Shown in pieces: positions 48,734-57,637 of a stretch of DNA of 64,000 nucleotides. The stretch comes from Lachnospiraceae bacterium 28-4 (GTDB lineage: Bacteria; Bacillota; Clostridia; Lachnospirales; Lachnospiraceae), in contig KE159599.1 in the NCBI GenBank assembly GCA_000403275.2, forward strand, positions 977,548-1,041,547. Direction: 5' to 3'. Every line of letters starts with the position of its first letter. Position 1 is the first letter of the stretch. The position numbers and the translations under genes are program-made. The notes under the pieces are model-generated. The model did not search any database, was not told the DNA's origin, and worked only from the letters and a program-made list of their open reading frames with translations.

Positions 48734-48740
48734 ATTTTTC

Positions 48741-48804
48741 CTCATTTCTGCGCGCCTGTATTGCATAGTTCAGGCTTGTGAATGCCGGGCAGACGCAAAT
48801 CCCG
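48741..48804 (-). repeat. Short start-codon-proximal repeat, copy C (short form)
   Basis: About 64 bp. Both ends match copies A and B (GCGTCTGCCCGGCATTCACA and GCGCAGAAATGAGG), but the middle is replaced by a different hairpin, GCCTG/CAGGC. It provides the GAGG ribosome site of the degenerate ATPase gene. Confidence 0.5.
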
Positions 48805-48823
48805 AATTAAAAATTTTTAGCTT

Positions 48824-49807
48824 TTAATCTTTCCTTCCGGTGCGTACAGGCATCTGGATTTCCACATCGGTTCCCTCTCCCTCCATGCTGTAGATATGCA
48901 GACCGTAGTTTTCTCCGAATAAGAGCTTCAGCCTCTGGTTCACATTATAAAGAGCGATGCCATTTCCATGATCGGCAATATCCCCTCCTTTTTCCCTTTC
49001 CCGCTCCGTCCCTTCACGAAGTTTTTTAAGCTGTTCCTCATTCATGCCTATGCCATTATCGGACACCACAATCAGAATCAAATGCTCTGTCAGACGAATG
49101 CGGATGATCACGTGACATTCTCCCTGCTTTGTTTCCAAGCCATGAAAAATAGCATTTTCCACAATCGGCTGCAAGGTCATTTTAGGGATCTGACAAGCAT
49201 ATGCCAGTTTATCCTCCGGCTCCACTTCCACTTTAAACTGAAATTTATCTTCAAACCGATAGTTTTGAATCATAATATAATGTTGGATATTATTCAATTC
49301 GTCCTGCACTGTCACCACATTTTCATTTCTGCTAATGCTATAGCGAAAGAAAGAGGCCAATGCTTTCGCCATTTTTGCAATGCTGCCGCATCCCTGGCAG
49401 ACGGCCTCGCTGCGGATGCATTCCAGCGTATTATAAAGAAAATGCGGATTAATCTGGCTCTGCAAAGAATTTATTTTGCTCTGTCTGTCCTCCACCTTTG
49501 CACTGTATCTGCTCTCCAGATCGCGGGCATAGTCCAGCAGCGTCTGCCCCATCAAATGCAGCACCGGATTAGAGGAACTTTGGAAATATTCTTTCGTCTC
49601 CGATGATTCTATCGGCAGCTCCTCTACCCGTTCCAGTTCCCGCCAGAACACTCCTGCCCTCAGACAGCCGTATGCCGCCAAAAGCAGCGTAAGGATACCG
49701 GACAATATCCGAATATTCCCATGGCCTATCCAGCTCATCAGGATAACTGCGACCAGAAGCACAAAATAGGCATATATTTTAACAGAGGTTTTCATATCGA
49801 TAACCAT
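48824..49807 (-). CDS. YesM-type sensor histidine kinase
   Basis: 327 aa. Two short membrane helices occupy residues 8-50 and there is no large extracellular sensor, unlike classical YesM. A coiled-coil linker follows, then the His_kinase domain with the phospho-histidine in INPHFLYNTLECIRSEAV. The HATPase domain has LQPIVENAIFHGLE, VSDNGIGM and GNGIALYNVNQRLKLLFGE. The near absence of a sensor suggests that signal input comes from another membrane protein, possibly the permease/ATPase pair downstream. It pairs with the AraC-type regulator 8 bp upstream. Confidence 0.9.
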   Translation of the reverse strand: MVIDMKTSVKIYAYFVLLVAVILMSWIGHGNIRILSGILTLLLAAYGCLRAGVFWRELERVEELPIESSETKEYFQSSSNPVLHLMGQTLLDYARDLESRYSAKVEDRQSKINSLQSQINPHFLYNTLECIRSEAVCQGCGSIAKMAKALASFFRYSISRNENVVTVQDELNNIQHYIMIQNYRFEDKFQFKVEVEPEDKLAYACQIPKMTLQPIVENAIFHGLETKQGECHVIIRIRLTEHLILIVVSDNGIGMNEEQLKKLREGTEREREKGGDIADHGNGIALYNVNQRLKLLFGENYGLHIYSMEGEGTDVEIQMPVRTGRKD

Positions 49808-49815
49808 GCCTTTCT

Positions 49816-51435
49816 CTAATAGTAAAGACGTCTATATTCCTTTGGTTTGATCCCCACCATTTTCGTAAACTGCTGGCTGAAAAATTTTGCATCTTTATAT
49901 CCTACGTCAGCCGCTATCTCATAAATGGTTTTTGTTGTATCCCTTAGCATAGTTTTGGATTCTTCTATCCGCACCTCCAGCAAAAAGGTGGTAAAATTTT
50001 TCCCGGTCTCTTTTTTAAAGATTTCAGAAAAATAGCTGGCATTGAACCCGACCATTTCCGCAACGTCTTCCAGCAGTATCTTCTGTCCATAGTTCTCCTG
50101 CACATAACGAATTGCATTCAGAACCGGCTTGCGCTCCAGATCCTCCCTGCGTTTCCTGATCGTTTCCAGATCTTCCTTCAAAGCATCCTTTATATATTTC
50201 TGCAACGAACTGACCGTTCTGCAGTGGCCGACCGCCTCCTGCCACTGTGCTGCCTTTTCCGGCTCTGTCTGGAATAATTCCAGTACAACCGCGGCATATT
50301 CCGCTATCAGGCCATTGCCCAAGCCATAGTATTCGCTGGCCATCAGCTGCATCCGTTCCGCTTCCTCAAAACATTCCTTTATGGTTCGTCCCAGTTCCCC
50401 CGTCCGGAAAATAGAGATATCTCCCTTTATCTGCTCCCTGCGGCCGGAAAGAATATCCGTCCAGCTTTTTGATGCGGTTTCACCGCCCGAAGAATCCCCA
50501 TAATTTTCTATGCGCTTGCCGCATCCCTCAAAAATCCTGCGTTCCGCCGCTTCGCGGGATATTTCCAGAATCAGGTTTATTTTGGAAAACTCCGTTATCC
50601 CCGGACTACAGCCCATCGTAACCGCACATCCTTCAAATCCGCTGATATAATTCCGCATTTTATAAAACATGGCATCCAGCGCTTCCTGAATGCGTTCATT
50701 ATCATCCTCCCTGAAATTTAAAAGCAGCATCAGCCACATGCCGCCTTTCACGGAGACTACCAAATCTATCGTCAATGCCTGTAAACTCTCCTCTGCCTTT
50801 TCCGCAAGTTTCTGCATAATCAGCCGCTCTTTTGGCACGTCTCTTTCCCCGGTAATATCCCTGTCCACTTTCAGCGATACGGCCTGGAAATAGCCTCTTC
50901 CCACAAGTTTCTCCTCAGCCGGAAGAACAAGGCTCTTTTCTTCTCCCCCATGTTCATTTTTTTCTGAAAAAGCACGCTCCATCAGCTCCTTATGGAGCAT
51001 ATGCCTGCTGTGAAACAGATCCTTTTCCAGCGTTTCCACTTTATTTTCCAGATTCTGCTTCTGCATTTCTTCCGCATATACCTTCTCCAGAATTTTATTT
51101 AATTCCGTTTCATCAATCGGTTTTAACAGATAATCTTTTACCCCGTATTTCAAAGCTCTCTGCGCATATTCAAAATACCGGTACCCGCTGACCACAATAA
51201 AGTGTACCTTAATTCCACTCATCGACACTTTTTCAATCATTTCCAGCCCCGTGAGTTTCGGCATACGGATATCCGTAATCACAATGTCAGGATGTTCCCG
51301 CAAAATAATATCATAGGCACTTTGTCCATCCTGTACCAGTCCCAGAAAATTAAGCCCCAGTCTCTCCCACTCAATCAAGTTTTTTATCAAAAGTCCAACT
51401 TTTTTTTCGTCATCCGCGATCAGTACACTAAGCAT
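49816..51435 (-). CDS. YesN-type response regulator with AraC HTH output
   Basis: 539 aa. The receiver domain (1-120) has VLIADDEKKVG, the phospho-Asp in DIVITDIRMPKLTG and the Lys in DYLLKPIDETE. A long middle region (about 130-430) is typical of YesN-like regulators. The C-terminal 100 residues are an AraC domain with two HTHs: KILLEDVAEMVGFNASYFSEIFKKETG and KTIYEIAADVGYKDAKFFSQQF. It is first in the cluster and most likely activates the sugar transporter genes downstream. Confidence 0.92.
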   Translation of the reverse strand: MLSVLIADDEKKVGLLIKNLIEWERLGLNFLGLVQDGQSAYDIILREHPDIVITDIRMPKLTGLEMIEKVSMSGIKVHFIVVSGYRYFEYAQRALKYGVKDYLLKPIDETELNKILEKVYAEEMQKQNLENKVETLEKDLFHSRHMLHKELMERAFSEKNEHGGEEKSLVLPAEEKLVGRGYFQAVSLKVDRDITGERDVPKERLIMQKLAEKAEESLQALTIDLVVSVKGGMWLMLLLNFREDDNERIQEALDAMFYKMRNYISGFEGCAVTMGCSPGITEFSKINLILEISREAAERRIFEGCGKRIENYGDSSGGETASKSWTDILSGRREQIKGDISIFRTGELGRTIKECFEEAERMQLMASEYYGLGNGLIAEYAAVVLELFQTEPEKAAQWQEAVGHCRTVSSLQKYIKDALKEDLETIRKRREDLERKPVLNAIRYVQENYGQKILLEDVAEMVGFNASYFSEIFKKETGKNFTTFLLEVRIEESKTMLRDTTKTIYEIAADVGYKDAKFFSQQFTKMVGIKPKEYRRLYY

Positions 51436-51572
51436 CTTTACCTAAGCATTCCTTTCAGCATCCCGTAAACAGGTATTCATCCCCTTTTCATAACAGTCAA
51501 TTTTTGTTTCCGATTCTTTTTTATTATAAATTCTATGGAAGAAACGGTCAAATGTAATTTGGAAAAGCTGGG

Positions 51573-51885
51573 GAAATCAATTTTTATGGGGGCGGGGAAG
51601 GCATGGCTGGGCAGGAGGGGCGGGAGGGATAGAGAAAAGAGGGGGCGCTGGCGGAGGGGCGGCAAAGAAGGGCGGGACAAGTTGGAAATGGTTTTCCGTG
51701 CTGGTTGCGGAAAATGGATTTTCTAAATATTCCGGTAAAATAGCAGCAAACGGACGCAACCGCCCGCTATTCGCCATCCAGGCTCATTGCGGGCTTTTGG
51801 TGACATCCATGTCACCAAATTGCTGTTTTCGGACGGAATATTAAGAAAATCTCATTTTCCTTCACAAAGCAGCGGTAAAACTGAC
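51573..51885 (+). repeat. Palindromic structured repeat R4 (right arm truncated)
   Basis: It begins GAAATCAATTTTTATG, the same end as R2. A G-rich arm of about 110 bp follows, then nested inverted repeats: GGAAAATG/CATTTTCC, GATTTTCT/AGAAAATC, AATATTCCG/CGGAATATT, CAGCAA/TTGCTG, GCCCGC/GCGGGC and a hub GGTGACAT-CC-ATGTCACC (51799-51816). The hub keeps the CATCCATG loop of R1/R2 with a different stem. The partner of the G-rich arm is missing; the sequence runs into the truncated IS4-type transposase near 51885. No gene lies in 51436-51861. Confidence 0.6.
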
Positions 51886-52743
51886 CACCCTCATGGGCTG
51901 GAAGTGGTAAGTGGGGGAGTCCTTGGAAACATAGGAAAAGCAGCGGTTGCCAGGCCGGTATCCCTCCCCCAGCATTCTGGCGCGGCTCTTGTTTCCCTTG
52001 AAGGAATTGGCATGGGCTATTTTGCAGGTGAATGGAAGGTCAAACTCCTTTTGCTCCGGGAAGTCTGCCTTTGCAAGGAACCCCCAGTTGCTGGAAGGCT
52101 TTTTGACCCGGATGACAAACGGGATGCCGCGGGCCTCGAGGTCGGCAACCATCTGGAAGGATTCATAGCCGCGGTCCCCGATGATGATGGAATGCCCCGG
52201 GTCGCTGAGCCGGTCCAGCATAGGCTTCAGCGCCGCCTGCTCCCCCGGCTTCTTCCCGGGATGGACGGCCGCGTCCACATACAGGCCGTCCATAAGGTCA
52301 TAAAGGGCATTCATATGTACGCAGTTCCATCCCTTCTTTCCGGCGCCGTTAAAGAGATAAGAGGAAGCATCCTTTTCGTTCCTGGGGGTATAAATCGTGG
52401 ACCCATCCACAGCCAGCAGGCGGTATCCCTTCCAGCGGGTCCCTTTATACTGGGCGGTAAAAGTACGGAAAAGCATATAGAGCGCATCGGGCTTTATCTT
52501 TAAGCGCTGCTGGTAGAAGGCAGAAGGGGAAGGGCAGTCCGGGCTGTCATGAAAATAATCGGTGAGTTCGTTGCGGATGGTGCTGCCTTCCATCTGGAGA
52601 AGGAAGCGCAGCATGGTAGGGAAGTCGAGTTTTTTTCTGCGGGTAAAATCGGTTTTGCTGTTCCAGACGAATTGTTCTTTCTGGTCGGATATGTGCCTGA
52701 TGGCCTTCCTAAGGCTGGCCTTAATATGTGTGATATGTTTCAT
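51862..52743 (-). pseudogene. IS4-family DDE transposase, C-terminally truncated
   Basis: 293 aa from MKHITHIKASLRKAIRHIS. Two of the three catalytic acids are visible: the Asp in LLAVDGSTIYTP near residue 110 and the Asp in SIIIGDRGYESFQMV near 190. The Y-R-E-K region with the catalytic Glu is missing: after FQPMRVV the frame runs 8 codons into the R4 arm and stops. Family members are over 400 aa, so the enzyme should be inactive. AAGGAGG lies upstream of the ATG. Confidence 0.85.
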
Positions 52744-52895
52744 GGAGTCCTCCTTGGTATGTTTTCATCAAGGGCTCCGCCACACATTTTTGATGATTTG
52801 TCAATACCTTTTTCAAAAAAAGCAAAATAATACCGAAGCAATCGCTGTGATCACTTCGGTATTACAAAGCCTAACTTAATGACATTACCCTGGAT
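52744..52895 (-). mobile_element. Left-end remnant of the IS4-family element
   Basis: Upstream region of the truncated transposase. It holds TTGACA at about 52807-52802 on the minus strand and a hairpin ACCGAAG/CTTCGGT (52832-52861). The boundary with R5 falls near 52895, inside what is the hairpin loop in intact repeats. The opposite IS end was not found. Confidence 0.5.
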
Positions 52896-53097
52896 GGCAA
52901 TTTTAGGAAACGCAGGACAAGGATGTCCTTCGTTTCCGTCCCGTCCGGCTTGAAGTTCTTACTCCATTTCATTAGTGAAATCTGATTGAAAGTTCCAGCA
53001 GAAAATTCCCGCCCCTGGCAGCCCCGTTCCACCCCCAAGCTTTCCACCGCCCATCCTCCGGCGGCTATGGCTCTTGCAAGTCTTGAAAAAATGGATT
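52896..53097 (-). repeat. Palindromic structured repeat R5 (half copy)
   Basis: It corresponds to the right half of R3 in the same orientation: GGCAATTTTAGG, the hub hairpin, CCATTTCATTAGTGAAAT, CTGATT and an outer arm ending AAAAATGGATT. The hub stem is GGAAAC/GTTTCC instead of GGAAGC/GCTTCC, and the inner stem AGGACA/TGTCCT instead of GGCAT/ATGCC. These are pair-preserving changes. The left half is replaced by the IS4 remnant. R4's arm does not match R5's, so they are different copies. Confidence 0.7.
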
Positions 53098-53111
53098 ACC
53101 ACGACCTCCTC

Positions 53112-53610
53112 TCAGATGCGGCTCCGCCTTACCAGCCGTTCATACCGTATCCCCTTATCCGCCGCTTCATTCTCCCATATAAATCCCAGCTTCCTGCAAA
53201 GGCAGACCGAAGCCTCGTTCTCCTTTCGAACCAGCGCCTGTATTTCCTGAAATCCCAGCTCCCTCTCGCCATATTCTATAATCGCTTTACACACTTCATA
53301 GGCATATCCCTTCCCCTGGTAAGGAACGCCGATCACAAATCCCAGCTCCGGCGCATCAAATCCCTGCCTCCAGTTAAGCCCCGCACGGCCTATCACCTCA
53401 TCATTTTCTTTGCGCAGAACCGTCCACAACCCATAGCCGTAAAAACCATAGATTTCTCTAATATAATTTCTAATATACTCCCTTTCGTCTGCCGGATCGG
53501 GAAATAAGTTTTCCATATAATAAGTAATAGAAGGTTCTGCATAAATACGGTAAAATTCTTGTACATCCTCCACAGTCGTCTCCCTGACAAGGCACCGGTC
53601 CGTTTCTAAA
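53112..53610 (-). pseudogene. GNAT acetyltransferase paralogue, C-terminal part (split by IS110)
   Basis: It encodes ETDRCLVRETTVEDVQEFYRI through GFVIGVPYQGKGYAYEVCKA and the end. It closely matches residues from about 131 to the end of the intact protein at 40437-41336. Removing the 1,601-bp IS110 element joins it in frame to 55208-55564 (TWTIL-type junction, GKPWTIL then ETDRC), restoring a protein of about 283 aa. Confidence 0.9.
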
Positions 53611-53680
53611 CCTCCATGCCCGCACACTTGGCACCACCATAAATGAAACTGTGCAGACGATAGGTTCTTGATTTTGTTTG

Positions 53681-53859
53681 TGCCGTTATTTATACTTATG
53701 GCAACGGCAAAAATCGTGTTTATTTTGGGCTGGAAGCCCGTTTTCTAAACTGATTTCAGGTACTCTCATTTGCACCACCACCTGTCCAGCCATTTAAGAA
53801 CCCCGGTTCACGGCAAAAGGACGTATAGTAAAATGATAAGAGACAGAGTACCGTGCCGT
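53681..53859 (+). ncRNA. Candidate bridge RNA of IS110 copy 1
   Basis: The left end folds into three hairpins: TGCCGTT/AACGGCA (53681-53709); GGCTGGA/TCCAGCC (53728-53791); ACGGCA/TGCCGT (53810-53859). The second encloses TTTCTAAA (53742-53749), identical to the target core. The third encloses ATAGTAAA (53825-53832), identical to the element's right end. This order, target loop then donor loop, is that known for IS110 bridge RNAs encoded upstream of the recombinase. Exact RNA ends are not known. Confidence 0.7.
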
Positions 53860-53882
53860 AAATTCCACCAGGAGGTGCCAGT

Positions 53883-55118
53883 ATGGATAGAATTTACGAC
53901 AATTGTTGTGGTATTGATGTTCACAAAAAACTTATCGTTGCCTGCTTCCGATGCGGCAAAAAGCAGGACGTGCGTGAGTTTGGCGCAACAACCAGAGAAC
54001 TCCTCTCATTGGCTGACTGGCTCAAAGAAGGCGGCTGTGAAATGGTCGCTATGGAGAGTACAGCCTCTTATTGGAAGCCTCTGTACAACATCCTTGAATC
54101 TTCTGACTTGAATGCCATGGTGGTCAATGCCCGCCATATGAAAGCTGTTCCAGGTCGAAAAACAGACGTAAAAGATGCGGAATGGATCGCTGACCTTTTA
54201 CAGCACGGTCTGCTTCAGCCCAGTTACATTCCCGACAAAGACCAGCGGGAACTGAGGGAATTAGTCCGTTATCGCAAAAGCCTTGTAGGTGAACGTACCA
54301 GAGAATTGAACAGGCTCCAGAAGATGCTGGAAGGAGCCAACATCAAGTTGTCCGGGACCGTATCTGACATCAATGGCAAAAGCGCCCGCAGCATCCTGGA
54401 GTATCTCCTTACCGGGGAGCCCATCGATGAGGCAAAATACGATGAGATGTATAATCAGAAGGTCATTGCCCATAATCTCAAAGCCACCAGGGAGCAGATC
54501 ATTGATGATCTCAATGGTGTCATGTCATCTCTCCAGCGCCGGATGATGAAGGAACTTCTCATCCATTTGGACGAACTGAATATTCACATCAGAAATCTGG
54601 ATGATGAGATTGACAACTTCATGAAACCGGAGGAAAAGCAAGCTTCCCAGGCAATCCAGGACGTGACTGGCATAGGCAATACCAGTGCCCAGGCCATCAT
54701 TTCTGTCATTGGTACGGATATGGAGCGTTTTCCAACGGATAAACACATTTCATCCTGGGCAGGGTTGTGTCCTGGAGACAATGAAAGCGCCAAAAAGAGA
54801 AAATCTGGAAAGACCAGAAAAGGGAACTCTCTACTACGGACAACATTGATCACCTGTGCGCATGCAGCTGTAAAAAACAAGAAGTCTTACTTCCATGCTC
54901 AGTTTATGCGGATAAGTGCCCACCGAGGGACAAGGCGTGCCTATGTGGCCGTTGCCCATTCCATGCTCATTGCGATATACCACATCCTCAAGGATGGTGT
55001 TGTTTTCAAGGATCTGGGAGCTGATTATTACAACCAGTTCAACAAGGAACGCAAGATCAATGCATACCTTAAAAAGTTAAAAGCGCTTGGTTGGGAAGCT
55101 CCAGTAGTTGCCGCATAA
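53883..55118 (+). CDS. IS110-family transposase/recombinase
   Basis: 411 aa. The DEDD RuvC-like domain has CGIDVHKKLIVAC (Asp near 11), AMESTASYWKPLYN (Glu near 59) and GRKTDVKDAEWIADLLQHG (two Asp near 95-102). A coiled linker follows. The C-terminal Tnp domain has VTGIGNTSAQAIISVIG and the serine region WAGLCPGDNESAKKRKSGKTRKG. GGAGG precedes the ATG. The enzyme recombines donor and target DNA guided by a bridge RNA. Identical to the copy at 58244. Confidence 0.97.
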   Translation: MDRIYDNCCGIDVHKKLIVACFRCGKKQDVREFGATTRELLSLADWLKEGGCEMVAMESTASYWKPLYNILESSDLNAMVVNARHMKAVPGRKTDVKDAEWIADLLQHGLLQPSYIPDKDQRELRELVRYRKSLVGERTRELNRLQKMLEGANIKLSGTVSDINGKSARSILEYLLTGEPIDEAKYDEMYNQKVIAHNLKATREQIIDDLNGVMSSLQRRMMKELLIHLDELNIHIRNLDDEIDNFMKPEEKQASQAIQDVTGIGNTSAQAIISVIGTDMERFPTDKHISSWAGLCPGDNESAKKRKSGKTRKGNSLLRTTLITCAHAAVKNKKSYFHAQFMRISAHRGTRRAYVAVAHSMLIAIYHILKDGVVFKDLGADYYNQFNKERKINAYLKKLKALGWEAPVVAA

Positions 55119-55207
55119 ACCTGTCAGTTAAGTTTAAAATCAGCTTTTTTGAGTTTGACAGGGGCAGTCTGCGCTTTTTGGGCTACCCGGAAGGTTGTGT
55201 TTCATAG

Positions 55208-55564
55208 TAAAATCGTCCACGGTTTTCCCGCCAGACGCAGATATGCTTTTTCAAGGGACTCCCATTCCAAATCCTCAATATCCGTAACCGCATAAGCAGC
55301 ACCGGAAAAATTCTCCTGCCGGTTATGATCATGCAAAAAAGCAATCCCGTAATCTCCTCTTTGCCGCAGTTCGGAAAGCATAACCGAAGAATCCGTCACA
55401 AAAAGGATATCCTCCTTCGCGCATCCTTCCATGCCATCTTCCCTCCAGTCGTCCGCATCCTCGTAAAAAACGCGCTCTGCTTCCATGCCCATATTTTTCT
55501 TCATCTTTTCTAATACTGCGCCTTGTTCCCTGTCCACTATAAGAAAAATCACTTTTTTTAACAT
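55208..55564 (-). pseudogene. GNAT acetyltransferase paralogue, N-terminal part (split by IS110)
   Basis: It encodes MLKKVIFLIVDREQGAVLEK through KAYLRLAGKPWTIL, about 119 residues matching the N-terminal domain of the intact paralogue at 40437-41336. The IS110 right end adds a Leu and a stop. The start codon and upstream region are intact, so a truncated N-terminal domain could still be made. Confidence 0.9.
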
Positions 55565-55715
55565 GCCGATCCCCTCAGAAATCTCCGTTCTTCCTATTTA
55601 CTAATCTGTCCGTATCATCTAAAATATATGTTATCGCAGATAATACATTATTGCAAATAATACATTATTGAAAATAATGTGATCAAGCAAAACAGAAAAG
55701 AAGGGAAGCAAAACA

Positions 55716-56237
55716 ATGGCACAAAATCCAATCGTTACATTCACAATGGAAAACGGAGATATCATCAAGGCGGAATTATATCCCGAAATCGCACCCAATA
55801 CCGTCAACAATTTTATCTCTCTGATCAACCAAAACTTTTATGACGGCCTTATCTTCCACAGGGTCATCCGAGGCTTTATGATACAGGGTGGGGATCCGGA
55901 AGGTTCCGGCATGGGCGGCCCCGGATACAGCATCAAAGGAGAATTCTCCCAGAACGGCGTGGAAAATAATCTGAAGCATGAAGAAGGCGTTCTCTCCATG
56001 GCAAGAAGCATGCATCCCGATTCCGCCGGATCGCAATTTTTCATCATGCACAAGAACTCCCCCCATCTGAACGGCGCTTATGCGGCTTTTGGCAAAGTCA
56101 TTGAGGGTATGGAAGCAGTGAACCACATTGCTGAAACAGCTACCGATTATTCCGACAGACCCCTTGAAAATCAAGTAATGCAGAGTGTTACCGTCGATAC
56201 TTTCGGTGTAGAATATCCGGAACCGGAGAAGCTCTAA
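55716..56237 (+). CDS. Cyclophilin-type peptidyl-prolyl cis-trans isomerase
   Basis: 173 aa, cytosolic (no signal peptide). It has the cyclophilin core: NFISLINQNFYDGLIFHRVIRGFMIQGGDPEGSGMGGPGY (catalytic Arg in FHRVI near 51, QGGDP), SMARSMHPDSAGSQFFIM (the usual A-x-x-N-S-GSQFF motif) and LNGAYAAFGKVIEGMEAV. GGAAG lies upstream of the ATG. It catalyses proline isomerisation during folding. Its 3' end marks the chromosomal side of the Tn916-like remnant. Confidence 0.95.
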   Translation: MAQNPIVTFTMENGDIIKAELYPEIAPNTVNNFISLINQNFYDGLIFHRVIRGFMIQGGDPEGSGMGGPGYSIKGEFSQNGVENNLKHEEGVLSMARSMHPDSAGSQFFIMHKNSPHLNGAYAAFGKVIEGMEAVNHIAETATDYSDRPLENQVMQSVTVDTFGVEYPEPEKL

Positions 56238-56290
56238 AGAGTTTTTCAAAAAAGTATTATTCGGTACTATTAGTACGGTTTTTATAAAAT

Positions 56291-56312
56291 TTGTTGTCAA
56301 AATTGTTGTCAA
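56291..56312 (-). other. Tandem TTGTTGTCAA repeats at the integrase end (possible arm-type sites)
   Basis: TTGTTGTCAA occurs twice with a 2-bp gap, about 55 bp beyond the integrase stop. Tn916-type integrases bind short direct repeats near the element end with their N-terminal domain. The exact attachment site was not resolved. Confidence 0.4.
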
Positions 56313-56367
56313 TTTTTATCTTGAAGAACAGCGTCAGACACTCCCTTGAAGATATTAAATTGCAATG

Positions 56368-57598
56368 TTAAAAGATTTTCATGTTTTTGGACAGTTCGTC
56401 CAATACTTGTTTTTTCTTTTCCTCCGTAGTTTTGGCATATATATCCATCGTTATGGAGATGTTCGCATGGCCCATTATCTCCTGAATTACCTTGATATTC
56501 GTTTCATTTTCGCAAAATCGTGTGCAAAACGTATGGCGAAAAACGTGGCAACTGAAATGAGGGATGATAATGGGTTCTCTGTTTTCTTCCTGAGCTTTTT
56601 GCTCTTCCTCTTTGTTGCACCATCTTGTTATTGTGTCGATTGCTCTGTTAATTGCCTCCGGGGAGCGCAGTCTACCTTCCTCATTCACAAATATGAATCC
56701 AGTCATTCCGCTTATTGTAGGAGTGGGGAAACCTCTTTCCTGCTGTACCTTATATTCCGCTTTTAAAGCATCATATACCTGATCAATCATAGGAATATCC
56801 CTAATACCTGCCTTTGTTTTTGGCTCCGTAATCATCCATTGTACTTTATCGTCTGTTCCCGGACGGTACTTAGCAGCGTTGGTAATATGAATAATGCGAT
56901 TTTCAAAATCGACATCATCCCACCGCAGTCCTAACGCTTCCCCCATACGGCAGCCTGTACCAAGATAAAAAGTAAACAATGGTACATATTTCACATGAGC
57001 AGGATCATTGGCAGTAAAATTCATAAATCTTTGCTGGTGCCATTGTCAAAGGATCTTTCGTTTCTCGTGAATACCCCGTTTTTTTCTTTATTTGCGCCAT
57101 AATCCCATGTGTCGGGTTCTGCCGGATAATTTCATCTTTAATCGCCATCTCAAATACAGAATGAAGAACAATATGGATATACTCAACAGTACGGACTTTA
57201 AGCTGTTTTTCCTCAATCAGATAAAAATAAAAGTGAACCATATCCGCATATCTAAGTTCTATCAGCTTTTTCTTACCCAGCATTTCTCCCACATAATGCC
57301 AATAAAGATATTTGTATGTATGAAATGTATTAGGACGCAAATCATATTTCGTAGCAATGTAGCGCTCAAACATCTTATTCAGTGTAATATTACGGGCTTT
57401 TGCCGAATCAATTCCGTCAAACTGATCTTTCATTAACCCCTGTTCTTTCTTTCGGAGTTCAGCTAAATCGTTTGCATAAACGCTTCTACGTTTCCCATAC
57501 GCATCTGTATACGTATAAACATATCTTTTATCAGATGCACGTTGACATTCCCCTTTCCAAAGCGCTCTCCCTTTAAGGTCTTTTCTTGCTTTTGCCAT
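56368..57598 (-). pseudogene. int: Tyrosine integrase of a Tn916-like element, frameshifted
   Basis: Two frames together make one integrase of about 410 aa. The N-terminal part (57005-57598) has the arm-binding domain (ALWKGECQRASDKRYVYTYTD) and the SAM-like core domain. The C-terminal part (56368-57024) has the catalytic Arg in TGCRMGEALGLRWDDV, HVFRHTF, GH in IMGHANI and the Tyr in MDIYAKTTEEKK. The frame breaks near 57036: one extra C in the coding strand turns the expected MAQQRFMNFTAND into MAPAKIYEF. The enzyme should be inactive unless this is a sequencing error. Confidence 0.88.
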
Positions 57599-57637
57599 GC
57601 TTCTCCTTCCTATTCTTCAAGAAAGAGAGTTTGCAAG

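Larger units (their letters stand above)
53607..55207 (+). mobile_element. IS110-family insertion sequence, copy 1 (1,601 bp)
   Basis: Boundaries come from comparison with copy 2 (57968-59568) and from restoring the interrupted GNAT frame. A TAAA flanks each side, one of them belonging to the element. There are no terminal inverted repeats and no longer target duplication, as known for IS110. A 276-bp left non-coding end precedes the transposase and about 90 bp follow it. The target core is GTTTC-TAAA, the same as for copy 2. The two copies appear identical, so one probably arose recently. Confidence 0.93.

Noticed and set aside
51787-52503. 238-aa plus-strand frame
   Set aside because: Antisense to the IS4-family transposase, whose motifs are clear on the other strand.
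53770-54111. 113-aa frame at the IS110 left end (also 58131-58472)
   Set aside because: It overlaps the candidate bridge RNA and the start of the transposase in another frame. It is identical in both copies only because the IS copies are identical.
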